Assembly: GCF_003634935.1 (NCBI RefSeq)
Contig: NZ_RBXO01000001.1
Span: forward strand, 6,411,501-6,475,500
DNA from: Saccharothrix australiensis
GTDB taxonomy: Bacteria; Actinomycetota; Actinomycetes; Mycobacteriales; Pseudonocardiaceae
Direction of reading: 5' to 3'
Length of the DNA: 64,000 bases
Shown here: positions 46,179 to 53,576 of the stretch, piece after piece
How the letters are laid out: every line of letters starts with the position of its first letter
Position numbering within the stretch: the stretch's first letter is position 1
Notes under the pieces: model-generated
Database searches by the model: none
Told to the model about the DNA's origin: nothing
The model's input: only the letters and a program-made list of their open reading frames with translations
Made by a program: the position numbers and the translations under genes

Positions 46179-46252
46179 TGCCCCCGGTGCGACTCGAACG
46201 CACACTGGACGGATTTTGAGTCCGCTGCCTCTGCCGATTGGGCTACGGGGGC
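46179..46252 (-). tRNA. tRNA-Leu(CAA), short (class I) variable loop
   Basis: A 74-nt cloverleaf: acceptor GCCCCCG/CGGGGGC with discriminator A73, D-arm GCCC/AGGC, anticodon stem GCGGA/UCCGU with loop CUCAAAA (anticodon CAA, codon UUG), a five-base variable loop and T-arm GUGCG-UUCGAGU-CGCAC. CCA is not encoded. Leucine tRNAs normally carry a long class II variable arm; this one does not, although A73 suits LeuRS. The tRNA call is firm; the identity rests on the anticodon. Confidence 0.9.
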
Positions 46253-46357
46253 GTGGGTGAGCACTCTACTGGATCAGGCGGACGGACCGCCGCGTACCCC
46301 TCGGGCGCGGCGGCCCGGTCCACGTCGACCGTAACCGAGCGGGCCGCGCGGGGTGGA

Positions 46358-46639
46358 TTACGAGCGGACCAGGCGGCCGATCGCCGCGGACGCCTCGGCG
46401 ATCTTCTCGTCGGCCACCTGGCCGCCCTCGGCCGCCGCCTGGGCCACGCAGTGCTTCAGGTGCTCGTCCAGCAGGCCGAGCGACACCGCCTGGAGCGCCT
46501 TCGTCGCCGCCGAGATCTGGGTCAGGACGTCGATGCAGTACTCGTCGTTCTCGACCATGCGCTGGAGGCCCCGGACCTGACCCTCGATGCGGCGCAGGCG
46601 CTTGAGGTAGGCGTCCTTGTCCCCTGTGTAACCGTGCAT
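46358..46639 (-). CDS. csoR: CsoR-type copper-sensing repressor
   Basis: A 93-aa protein with an ATG at 46639 and GGGAG upstream; the longer open frame runs through the promoter. It has the all-helical CsoR/RcnR fold with the Cu(I) ligand set C35, H60 and C64 (YCIDVLTQ, then DEHLKHC), and KDAYLKRLRRIEGQVRGLQRM as helix 1. Proteins of this class release G-rich operators when Cu(I) binds. No copper transporter or chaperone gene is in the window. A candidate operator lies 19 bp upstream, so it probably autoregulates. Confidence 0.93.
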   Translation of the reverse strand: MHGYTGDKDAYLKRLRRIEGQVRGLQRMVENDEYCIDVLTQISAATKALQAVSLGLLDEHLKHCVAQAAAEGGQVADEKIAEASAAIGRLVRS

Positions 46640-46657
46640 CGCGCGCTCCCGGCCTTC

Positions 46658-46693
46658 CCTACCCTGGGCGGGTATCCCGCACCCCAGGATAGG
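46658..46693. promoter_or_regulatory. Candidate CsoR operator, nested inverted repeats
   Basis: TACCC-TGGGC-GGGTA at 46660-46674 fits the G/C-tract pseudo-palindrome of CsoR operators. It sits inside a wider inverted repeat with arms at 46658-46668 and 46683-46693 that differ at one position. The location just upstream of csoR supports autoregulation. Confidence 0.55.
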
Positions 46694-46917
46694 CCACCCG
46701 TCCGGGTGTGACGGGCACCACCTGTGGCCGGCCAGGGTGTCCTCACATTTCAGGACCACTGGTTTAGCCCGCGAAATGACCCGTCCGGGGGCATCAGTCA
46801 CATTTTCGCGTCGAAAGGTTAGGCGATATTCCTTCCGTGCACTATGGTGACGTCCGAAGCGTGTGGCGCAGATACTACGACGGCAACACGCGCTATGCGA
46901 GCACACACGGAGGAACA

Positions 46918-47259
46918 GTGGCACAGCAGACCGTCGTCCAACTCATCGACGACCTCGACGGCAGCGAAGCCGCCGAGACCGTGACCTTCGCGCTGGACGG
47001 TGTGGAGTACTCCATCGACCTCTCCAAGGACAATGCGGACAAGCTCCGCGAGTCCCTGGCCGACTTCGTCGCCAAGGCGCGCCGCGCCGGCGGGCGCAAG
47101 CAGCGCAAGGGTAGCGGCAAGAGCACGGTAAAGGCTGGTGACAAGGCCCAGGCGCAGGCCATTCGAGACTGGGCGCGGGCGCAGGGTCACCAGATCTCCG
47201 ACCGGGGCCGCATTCCCCAGGGCCTGGTCGTGCAGTTCCAGGAAGCGCACGCCTCCTGA
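46918..47259 (+). CDS. lsr2: Nucleoid-associated protein Lsr2
   Basis: A 113-aa protein with a GTG at 46918 (AQQTVVQLIDDLDG) and GGAGG upstream; the earlier ATG at 46837 lacks support. The N-terminal dimerisation domain includes AAETVTFALDGVEYSIDLSKDNADKLR. The C-terminal DNA-binding domain has the RGR AT-hook-like motif in QISDRGRIPQGLVVQF. Lsr2 is the actinobacterial H-NS-like xenogeneic silencer that coats AT-rich DNA. It is divergent from csoR and followed by a strong hairpin. Confidence 0.97.
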   Translation: MAQQTVVQLIDDLDGSEAAETVTFALDGVEYSIDLSKDNADKLRESLADFVAKARRAGGRKQRKGSGKSTVKAGDKAQAQAIRDWARAQGHQISDRGRIPQGLVVQFQEAHAS

Positions 47260-47272
47260 CCGCACCCGGCGT

Positions 47273-47313
47273 GTTTCCCCCGCGGTCGCCGACAAACCGG
47301 CCGCGGGGGAAAC
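47273..47313. terminator. Bidirectional terminator between lsr2 and pabAB
   Basis: A perfect 13-base inverted repeat (GTTTCCCCCGCGG and its complement) encloses a 15-base loop. It starts 14 bp past the lsr2 stop and 52 bp from the convergent pabAB stop. Confidence 0.8.
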
Positions 47314-47364
47314 CCCCGGACGCCGCAGGTCAGGCGGGTCGGGCGGCCGCCGGGCGGCGGGCAT

Positions 47365-49422
47365 TCACGCCCGGCCTGGAAACGCCGAGCCCAGCAGCCT
47401 GAGCAGGGCCGTCGCCTTGACGGCGGTCTCCTCGAATTCCTCGGCCGGGTCGGACAGGGCGATGACCGCCCCGCCCACGCCGAAACTCACCTTGTCCAGG
47501 TCCGCCACCAGCGTCCGGATGACGATGCTGAAGTCGGCCGTTCCGGACAGGGAGAAGTAACCCAGGGCACCGGAGTAGACACCCCGCGGCCCGGCTTCCA
47601 GCCCGTCGATGATCTGCATTGTCCGGATCTTGGGCGCGCCGGTCATCGAGCCGCCGGGGAACGCCGCCCTAACCGCGGCCACGGCCGAACTGCCGGCCCG
47701 AAGTCTCGCCCGAACGGTGCTGACGAGCTGGTGCACGGTCGCGTAGCTCTCCACGGCGAACAGCCTGGGCACCTCGACGCTGCCGACTTCCGCGCAATGG
47801 CCCAGATCATTGCGGACGAGGTCCACGATCATCAGGTTCTCGGCGCGGTCCTTGGGGCTGGTGGCCAAGCCCGCGCGCAAAGCCTCGTCGGCCTCGGCCG
47901 TCGCGCCGCGCGGCCGCGTACCCTTGATTGGCTCCGATTCCACGACACCCCGTCGGTCCACCCGGATGAACCGCTCGGGGGAAGTGCTGAGCACCGACAG
48001 CGCGTCGAAACGGAGCAACGCGCCGAACGGGGCCGGGCTTTCCGCACGCAGGAACCGGTACGCCTGCCACGGGTCGACCGCGCCGCGCCAGGTCACCGCG
48101 TTCGTCAGGCACACCTCGTAACTCTCACCCGCCGTGATGGCCTCCTGGCACGCGTCCACCAGTTTGAGGTATTGCGCCCGGTCGTGCCGCAGCCGCACGG
48201 ACCCCGCCGCCGCGACCACCCCTGGCGGCTCCGCGCGGGGCGCGTCGAACGCCTCCAGGAACGCCGCCGTGCGGTCCAGCCAGCCGTCCGAGCCGGTCAG
48301 CGCCACCAGGTGGACGGACCGCTCCAGGTGGTCGAAGACGAGCGCCCGGTCGGCGAACACGAACGCCGCGTCCGGCTGCTCCGAGCGGTGCGCCGCCGCG
48401 CCGCCGCACTCGGCCTTCAGCTCGTACCCGAGGTACCCGACCCAGCCGAGGGCGAAGTCGAACGGCACGTCGGGGGCGATCACCCGGTTGGCCGCCAGGT
48501 CGGCCTCCAGCCAGTCCAGGAACGGCCCGTCGAACGACTCGCCGCCGACGGTGACCCGGCCGGTCCCCACGTCGTAGGTGGCGACCCGCGCCAGCGGGCC
48601 GCTCGCGTCGCCCATGATCGAGAACCGGCCCCGCTCACCCACCAGGCTGCTGTCGAGCCAGAACGCCGTCGGCGACGACCCGTACAGCGCGTGGAACACC
48701 TGTTCCGGGTCGGGGTGCAGGTCCAGCCGCCGCACGGTCACCTCGTGCGCGGCCGTCCCACGCGCGGTGACCCCGCGCCCGGTCTCCCCGCTCCCGGTCT
48801 CCGCGCGCCCGGCCGCCGGGGGCGCGAACGGCTCGGCGACGCCCGCGCCGCCCCCGCTGAGGTCCCGGAAGTTCGCCAGCAGCTCGTGCCCGAACCCGGT
48901 CCGGATCGACTCGGGGTGGAACTGGACGCCCCACGCCGGCCGTGACCGGTGTCGCACGCCCATCAGCACCCCGTCGGACGCCGACCACGCCACGGGCTCC
49001 ACCGAGTCCGGCAGCGCGGTCACGGCCAGCGAGTGGTACCGCACGACCGGCAACGGCGAGGGCAGCCCGGCGAACAGGTCCGCCCCGGTGTGCCGGACCC
49101 GGTCGACCACGCCGTGCCGGGGCGGCACCAGCTCGACGGTCCCGCCGTGGGCGAGGCACAACCCCTGGTGGCCGAGGCACACGCCGAGCAGCGGCAGGTC
49201 GCCGTGGTCGAGCACCGCGCGGCACAGGCCGAGGTCGGCGGGCTCGTGCGGGCGGCCGGGACCGGGCGAGAGCACCACGTTGTCGAACCGACGCAGGTCG
49301 GACAGCCGGAACCGCGGGTCGTCGTTGACGATGACGACCGGCTCGCGCCCGTTCACCTGTGCGAGGTACTGGAACAGGTTGAACGTGAACGAGTCGTGGT
49401 TGTCGATGAGCAGGGTCCGCAT
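47365..49422 (-). CDS. pabAB: Aminodeoxychorismate synthase, fused PabA-PabB
   Basis: A 685-aa protein with an ATG at 49422 (RTLLIDNHDSFTFNLFQYL). Residues 1-195 are a class I glutamine amidotransferase with C82 in GVCLGHQG and a His/Glu pair in QFHPES. After an Ala/Gly linker, residues about 215-685 form the chorismate-binding component I, with PIKGTRPRG (Lys in this motif favours aminodeoxychorismate over anthranilate synthase), ENLMIVDLVRNDLG and GAPKIRTMQIID. It makes 4-amino-4-deoxychorismate for p-aminobenzoate and folate. Fused forms also occur in antibiotic clusters, but no other such genes adjoin. It is convergent with lsr2 and divergent from the phosphoesterase. Confidence 0.95.
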   Translation of the reverse strand: MRTLLIDNHDSFTFNLFQYLAQVNGREPVVIVNDDPRFRLSDLRRFDNVVLSPGPGRPHEPADLGLCRAVLDHGDLPLLGVCLGHQGLCLAHGGTVELVPPRHGVVDRVRHTGADLFAGLPSPLPVVRYHSLAVTALPDSVEPVAWSASDGVLMGVRHRSRPAWGVQFHPESIRTGFGHELLANFRDLSGGGAGVAEPFAPPAAGRAETGSGETGRGVTARGTAAHEVTVRRLDLHPDPEQVFHALYGSSPTAFWLDSSLVGERGRFSIMGDASGPLARVATYDVGTGRVTVGGESFDGPFLDWLEADLAANRVIAPDVPFDFALGWVGYLGYELKAECGGAAAHRSEQPDAAFVFADRALVFDHLERSVHLVALTGSDGWLDRTAAFLEAFDAPRAEPPGVVAAAGSVRLRHDRAQYLKLVDACQEAITAGESYEVCLTNAVTWRGAVDPWQAYRFLRAESPAPFGALLRFDALSVLSTSPERFIRVDRRGVVESEPIKGTRPRGATAEADEALRAGLATSPKDRAENLMIVDLVRNDLGHCAEVGSVEVPRLFAVESYATVHQLVSTVRARLRAGSSAVAAVRAAFPGGSMTGAPKIRTMQIIDGLEAGPRGVYSGALGYFSLSGTADFSIVIRTLVADLDKVSFGVGGAVIALSDPAEEFEETAVKATALLRLLGSAFPGRA

Positions 49423-49591
49423 GACAGCACGGAACGTTACCTGCCGAGCCACCCGGACGGAGTACTCCGGAGAGGCGCCCCGCGGTCCCGCGCGGTACGG
49501 GGTGGTCACGCTCGCGGGCGTCCGGACGGTTGCACGGCACGTGGACGGTTCGTGGAGACTTGGCATCACCGAGGTACGGGGAGGCCGGGTC

Positions 49592-50947
49592 TTGTTCATC
49601 GTGCTGTTCGGCGCCGTGATGGGCGCGATCCACTACTACGTGTGGCGGCGGGCCGTCCGCGACACCACCGCTCCCGGCCGTGCGCGGCGCGTGGGCACCG
49701 GTGTCGTCGTGGTGTTGTTCGCGCTGCTCGTGGCCGGGCTGGTGATCCGGTCGCCCGTGGTGGCGTGGCCCGGTTACGTGTGGCTGGCGTGCGCCTTCTA
49801 CCTGGCGATCGCGTTCGGGCTGCTCGAAGTCCCCCGTGCGCTGCTGCACCGGGCGGCGCGCCGGAAGGCGGCGCGCCCCGACCTCGCGCCCCCGGCGGAC
49901 CTGGCGGCGCCCGCCTCCGGGGACCTCGCGCCGGTGGCGGCCGGGGATGGCGCGGCGGGTGCGCGTGCCGCCGACGGGACCACCCGGAACAGGACCGGCA
50001 CCGGCAGGACGGGCACCGACGGGACGGGCACCGAGGGGAAGACCCCGGTCGTCGACGGGACGGCCGCGGGTCGGGCCCCGCGCGGGACCGCCGGACCGGC
50101 CGACCCGGACCGGCGGCTGTTCCTCGCCCGCTCGCTGGCCGTGGTCGGCGGCGTGGCGGCGGCGGGCGTCGTCGGGTACGGCGCGACGCAGGCCCTGGGC
50201 GACCCGCTCGTCAAGCGGGTGCCCGTCACCCTCGCCAAGCTCGACCCGCGCCTCACCGGCTACCGCATCGCCGTGGTGAGCGACATCCACCTGGGCCCGC
50301 TGCTGGGCCGCGCGCACACCGAGCGGATCGTGCGGATGATCAACGAGCAGCAGCCGGACCTGGTGGCGATCGTCGGCGACCTGGTCGACGGCACGGTGGC
50401 GGAGCTGGGCGAGGCGGCGGCCCCGCTGCGCGACCTGGTGAGCACGCACGGCGCGTTCTTCGTCACCGGCAACCACGAGTACTACTCCGGGGCGGAGCCG
50501 TGGCTGGCCGAGCTGGACCGGCTCGACGTGCACCCGCTGCGCAACGAGCGGCTGCGCGTCGAGCGGGCCGGCGCGGCGTTCGACCTCGCCGGGGTGAACG
50601 ACGTCGCGGGCGCGAACTTCGCCGACGGCCCGGACTTCGCGCGCGCCCTGGCCGGGCGGGACGAGCGCGACCCGGTGGTGCTGCTGGCGCACCAGCCGGT
50701 GCAGGCGCACGAGGCCGCGCGGCACGGCGTGGACCTCCAGCTGTCCGGCCACACGCACGGCGGCCAGATGTTCCCGTTCCACCTCGCCGTCGGCCTCCAG
50801 CAGCCGGTGCGCAGCGGGCTGGCCGAGGTCGACGGCACGCAGGTCTACACCAGCAACGGCGCCGGGTTCTGGGGTCCGCCGGTCCGGGTGGGCGCTCCGC
50901 CCGACATCACGGTGGTGGAGCTGCGTCACAACTTCGCCCGCCGATAG
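49592..50947 (+). CDS. Membrane-anchored metallophosphoesterase (YkuE/YaeI-like)
   Basis: A 451-aa protein if started at the TTG at 49592 (LFIVLFGAVMGAIHYY), which has GGGGAGG seven bases upstream. Two or three hydrophobic helices occupy residues 1-85. A low-complexity Ala/Gly/Thr linker and a twin-arginine-like motif (DRRLFLARS) before another hydrophobic segment follow near 170-200. The calcineurin-like catalytic domain has all metal motifs: VVSDIHLG, GDLVDG, GNHEYY and GHTHGGQ. The domain order suggests that the enzyme works outside the membrane. Relatives hydrolyse phospholipid or UDP-sugar substrates; the substrate here is unknown. Confidence 0.9.
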   Translation: MFIVLFGAVMGAIHYYVWRRAVRDTTAPGRARRVGTGVVVVLFALLVAGLVIRSPVVAWPGYVWLACAFYLAIAFGLLEVPRALLHRAARRKAARPDLAPPADLAAPASGDLAPVAAGDGAAGARAADGTTRNRTGTGRTGTDGTGTEGKTPVVDGTAAGRAPRGTAGPADPDRRLFLARSLAVVGGVAAAGVVGYGATQALGDPLVKRVPVTLAKLDPRLTGYRIAVVSDIHLGPLLGRAHTERIVRMINEQQPDLVAIVGDLVDGTVAELGEAAAPLRDLVSTHGAFFVTGNHEYYSGAEPWLAELDRLDVHPLRNERLRVERAGAAFDLAGVNDVAGANFADGPDFARALAGRDERDPVVLLAHQPVQAHEAARHGVDLQLSGHTHGGQMFPFHLAVGLQQPVRSGLAEVDGTQVYTSNGAGFWGPPVRVGAPPDITVVELRHNFARR

Positions 50948-51021
50948 CGTGTTCTTCACCCGGACCGCTTAGAGTGGACGGCCGTGCCAGGACACGGTTG
51001 CGGAGGGGGACCCCTAGCGAG

Positions 51022-52209
51022 ATGAAGACGAGCTTTGCCGGCCGACGGCTCCACCACGAGGCAACAGCTCGTATTCGTCGTTTCCTGGACCATGAGCGAC
51101 CCGACACCCCGTGCCTGGTCATCGACCTGCCCACGGTGCGCGACCGGTTCACCGCGATCCGTGACGCGCTGCCCGGCGTGGGCGTCTTCTACGCGGTGAA
51201 GGCCAATCCGACGCCCGAGGTGGTCGAGCTGCTGGCCGCCGAGGGGTCGTGCTTCGACGTCGCGAGCCCCAACGAGATCGACCTGTGCCTGGCGCGCGGT
51301 GCCCGGCCGGAGGCGATCTCCTACAGCAACCCCATCAAGAAGGCCCGCGACATCGCCCACGCCCACGAGCGCGGCGTGCGGCTGTTCGTGTCCGACAGCG
51401 AGCACGACGTGCGCGCGATCGCCGAGCACGCGCCGGGCGCGTCCGTGCTGCTGCGCATCCTGGTGGAAACCAAGGGTTCCACCTACCCGTTCGGCAAGAA
51501 GTTCGGGTGCTCCCCCGAGATGGCCGCGGACCTGCTGCGCCTCTCGGGCGAACTGGGCCTGGTGCCGCTGGGCGTGGCGTTCCACGCCGGTTCGCAGCAG
51601 CTCGACCCGAACGGCTGGGACGGCGCGATCGCCGACGCCGCCGACATCACCGCGAAGCTGCGCGCCGAGGGCGTCGAGCTGTCCACGGTGAACCTGGGCG
51701 GCGGCCTGCCCGCGGGCTACCTCGACCCGCTGCCGCCGCTGGCCGAGTACGCCGCCGCCATCACCGCGTCGATCTCCCGCCACTTCGGCGACTTCGCGCC
51801 GCGGGTGATGGTCGAGCCCGGCCGCGCGATCGTCGCCGAGGCCGGCGTGCTGCGCTCCGAGGTCGTGCTGGTGTCGCGGAAGTCCTATTCGGACGAACGC
51901 CGCTGGGTGTTCCTCGACATCGGCCGCTACGGCGGCCTCGCGGAGACCGAGGGCGAGGCGATCGCCTACCCGCTGCGCACCGGCCGCGCCGGCGCGCCGA
52001 CCGACCGCGGGCCGGTCGGCCCGGTGGTGATCGCCGGCCCGACGTGCGACGCGGACGACGTGCTGTACCAGGACACCTGCTACGAGCTGCCGCTGGACCT
52101 GCGGCCCGGCGACCACGTGGACCTGCTGTGCGCCGGCGCGTACACCGCGAGCTACTCCTCCGTGGCCTTCAACGGGTTCGAGCCGTTGGCCACCTACTGC
52201 GTGCGGTGA
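51022..52209 (+). CDS. PLP-dependent ornithine/lysine decarboxylase (fold type III)
   Basis: A 395-aa protein with an ATG at 51022. The alanine-racemase-like barrel carries the PLP lysine K60 in FYAVKANP. The glycine-rich phosphate loop VNLGGGLPAGY and the C-terminal CDADDVLYQD with the catalytic Cys are intact. Size and motifs fit the eukaryotic-type ornithine decarboxylase family, which in bacteria also includes lysine decarboxylases. It is followed by speD (57 bp) and speE (overlapping), so it most likely supplies putrescine or cadaverine for aminopropylation. Ornithine versus lysine preference cannot be read from sequence alone. Confidence 0.93.
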   Translation: MKTSFAGRRLHHEATARIRRFLDHERPDTPCLVIDLPTVRDRFTAIRDALPGVGVFYAVKANPTPEVVELLAAEGSCFDVASPNEIDLCLARGARPEAISYSNPIKKARDIAHAHERGVRLFVSDSEHDVRAIAEHAPGASVLLRILVETKGSTYPFGKKFGCSPEMAADLLRLSGELGLVPLGVAFHAGSQQLDPNGWDGAIADAADITAKLRAEGVELSTVNLGGGLPAGYLDPLPPLAEYAAAITASISRHFGDFAPRVMVEPGRAIVAEAGVLRSEVVLVSRKSYSDERRWVFLDIGRYGGLAETEGEAIAYPLRTGRAGAPTDRGPVGPVVIAGPTCDADDVLYQDTCYELPLDLRPGDHVDLLCAGAYTASYSSVAFNGFEPLATYCVR

Positions 52210-52266
52210 GCGCGCTCCCCGTTCCACCCGAGCTCCACCCCCTTCAGAAGATGTTTGGAGTGATTG

Positions 52267-52677
52267 ATGTCCGAAGTCCCGTGCGAAACCGAGCCGGTCG
52301 GCTTGTTCGCAGGACAGCACGTGCTCGCCGAGCTCGAAGGTGTGAGCCCGGAACTGCTCGACGACGAGCGGTTCCTGCGACACGCGCTCGGTGAGGCGCT
52401 CACCCAGGCCGGCGCCACGGTCCTGGAGGTGGTCTCCAAGCAGTTCGAGCCGCAAGGGGTCACCGTGCTGGCCCTGCTGTCGGAATCGCACGCGTCCATC
52501 CACACCTACCCCGAGGTCGGGGCGGTGTTCGTGGACGTTTTCACGTGTGGCACGCGCGCCGATCCCGCGCTCGCGGCGCAGTTGCTGGCGGACGCGCTGG
52601 GCGCGGGGTCCGCACGGGTGGACATGATCAGCCGGGGCACGCAGGTCCCCGCGCTCGTCGGTGAGGAGAAGTCTTGA
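52267..52677 (+). CDS. speD: S-adenosylmethionine decarboxylase proenzyme
   Basis: A 136-aa protein with an ATG at 52267 and GGAG upstream. It is the short prokaryotic AdoMetDC class. Self-cleavage should occur between E73 and S74 in LSESHASIHTYPE, turning S74 into the pyruvoyl cofactor. H79 and the Cys in DVFTCGT are the usual helper residues. It makes decarboxylated AdoMet, the aminopropyl donor for spermidine. Its TGA overlaps the TTG start of speE. Confidence 0.96.
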   Translation: MSEVPCETEPVGLFAGQHVLAELEGVSPELLDDERFLRHALGEALTQAGATVLEVVSKQFEPQGVTVLALLSESHASIHTYPEVGAVFVDVFTCGTRADPALAAQLLADALGAGSARVDMISRGTQVPALVGEEKS

Positions 52678-53516
52678 TCCGCGAACCGCTCGCGGCCGGT
52701 CTGACCAGGCTCTGGGACGTCGAGGACGTCGTCGTCGACACCCGGACGAAGTTCCAGCACCTGGTGATCGCCCGCACGTCGCAGGGGTTGTCGCTGTTCT
52801 GCGACGACGACCGGCAGAGCACCGAGTTCAGCCAGTTGACCTACCACGAGGCGCTGATGGTGCCCGCGCTGCTGCTCGCCGACCGCGTGGACCGCGTGCT
52901 GGTCATCGGGTCGAGCGAGGGCGTGGTGTGCCAGATGGCCGTCGCGGCGGGCGCGTCCGTCGTCGACCACGTCGACATCGACGAAGAAGCCGTGAAGCTG
53001 TGCGCGGAGCACCTGCCGTACGGCTACACGGTCGAGGAGCTGGCCGCGGCGGAACGGGGCGAGGGCCCGGTGCGCGTCCGGTACACCGACGGCTGGGAGC
53101 ACATCCGCACCACGTCCGAGCGCTACGACATCGTCCTGGTGGACCTGCCGGACGAGCGCGAGGAAGAGGCGCAGCACAACCGCCTGTACGGCGAGGAGTT
53201 CCTGCGCATGTGCAAGGCGCTCCTCACGCCGGGCGGCGTGGTGGTGACGCAGGCCGGGTGCCAGACCATGTGGCGCAACGGCACGCTGATCCGGTCCTGG
53301 CGGCGCTTCAACGACGTGTTCGGCACGGTCGCGTACTACGGCTCGGACGAGCACGAGTGGGCGTACCTGTTCGGGCGCGCCGACGAGGTGGCCGACCCGA
53401 CCGCGCTGATGACCGAGCGGTTGCCGAAGTGCGGCTACCGGCCGGAGACGATCGACGACCTGGCGCTGCTGGGCAACTCGATCCCGCCGTACCAGGTGCG
53501 GCGGTCGCTCGCCTGA
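52674..53516 (+). CDS. speE: Spermidine synthase (polyamine aminopropyltransferase)
   Basis: A 280-aa protein with a TTG start at 52674 inside the end of speD (TTGA overlap). It has the Rossmann-like class I methyltransferase fold: the N-terminal beta-domain (KFQHLVIARTSQGLSLFCDDDRQST), then VLVIGSSEGVV for the nucleotide loop, HVDIDEEAV, and the gate region VLVDLPDE. In classical enzymes the catalytic residue is the Asp in DxxDP; here the sequence is DLPDE, so the acceptor may differ from putrescine. It completes a three-gene polyamine operon. Confidence 0.93.
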   Translation: MIREPLAAGLTRLWDVEDVVVDTRTKFQHLVIARTSQGLSLFCDDDRQSTEFSQLTYHEALMVPALLLADRVDRVLVIGSSEGVVCQMAVAAGASVVDHVDIDEEAVKLCAEHLPYGYTVEELAAAERGEGPVRVRYTDGWEHIRTTSERYDIVLVDLPDEREEEAQHNRLYGEEFLRMCKALLTPGGVVVTQAGCQTMWRNGTLIRSWRRFNDVFGTVAYYGSDEHEWAYLFGRADEVADPTALMTERLPKCGYRPETIDDLALLGNSIPPYQVRRSLA

Positions 53517-53527
53517 CCTGTTCGGCG

Positions 53528-53568
53528 GAGGCCCGTTCCCCGTTGCGGCGCAAGGGGGAACGGGCCTC
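53528..53568. terminator. Bidirectional terminator between speE and the peptidase gene
   Basis: A perfect 14-base inverted repeat (GAGGCCCGTTCCCC and its complement) around a 13-base loop. It begins 12 bp past the speE stop and ends 9 bp before the convergent peptidase stop. Confidence 0.85.
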
Positions 53569-53576
53569 TCCCGTGC

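Noticed and set aside
46179-46252. tRNA as integration site of a mobile island
   Set aside because: No integrase, no direct repeat of the tRNA 3' end and no change in composition were seen.
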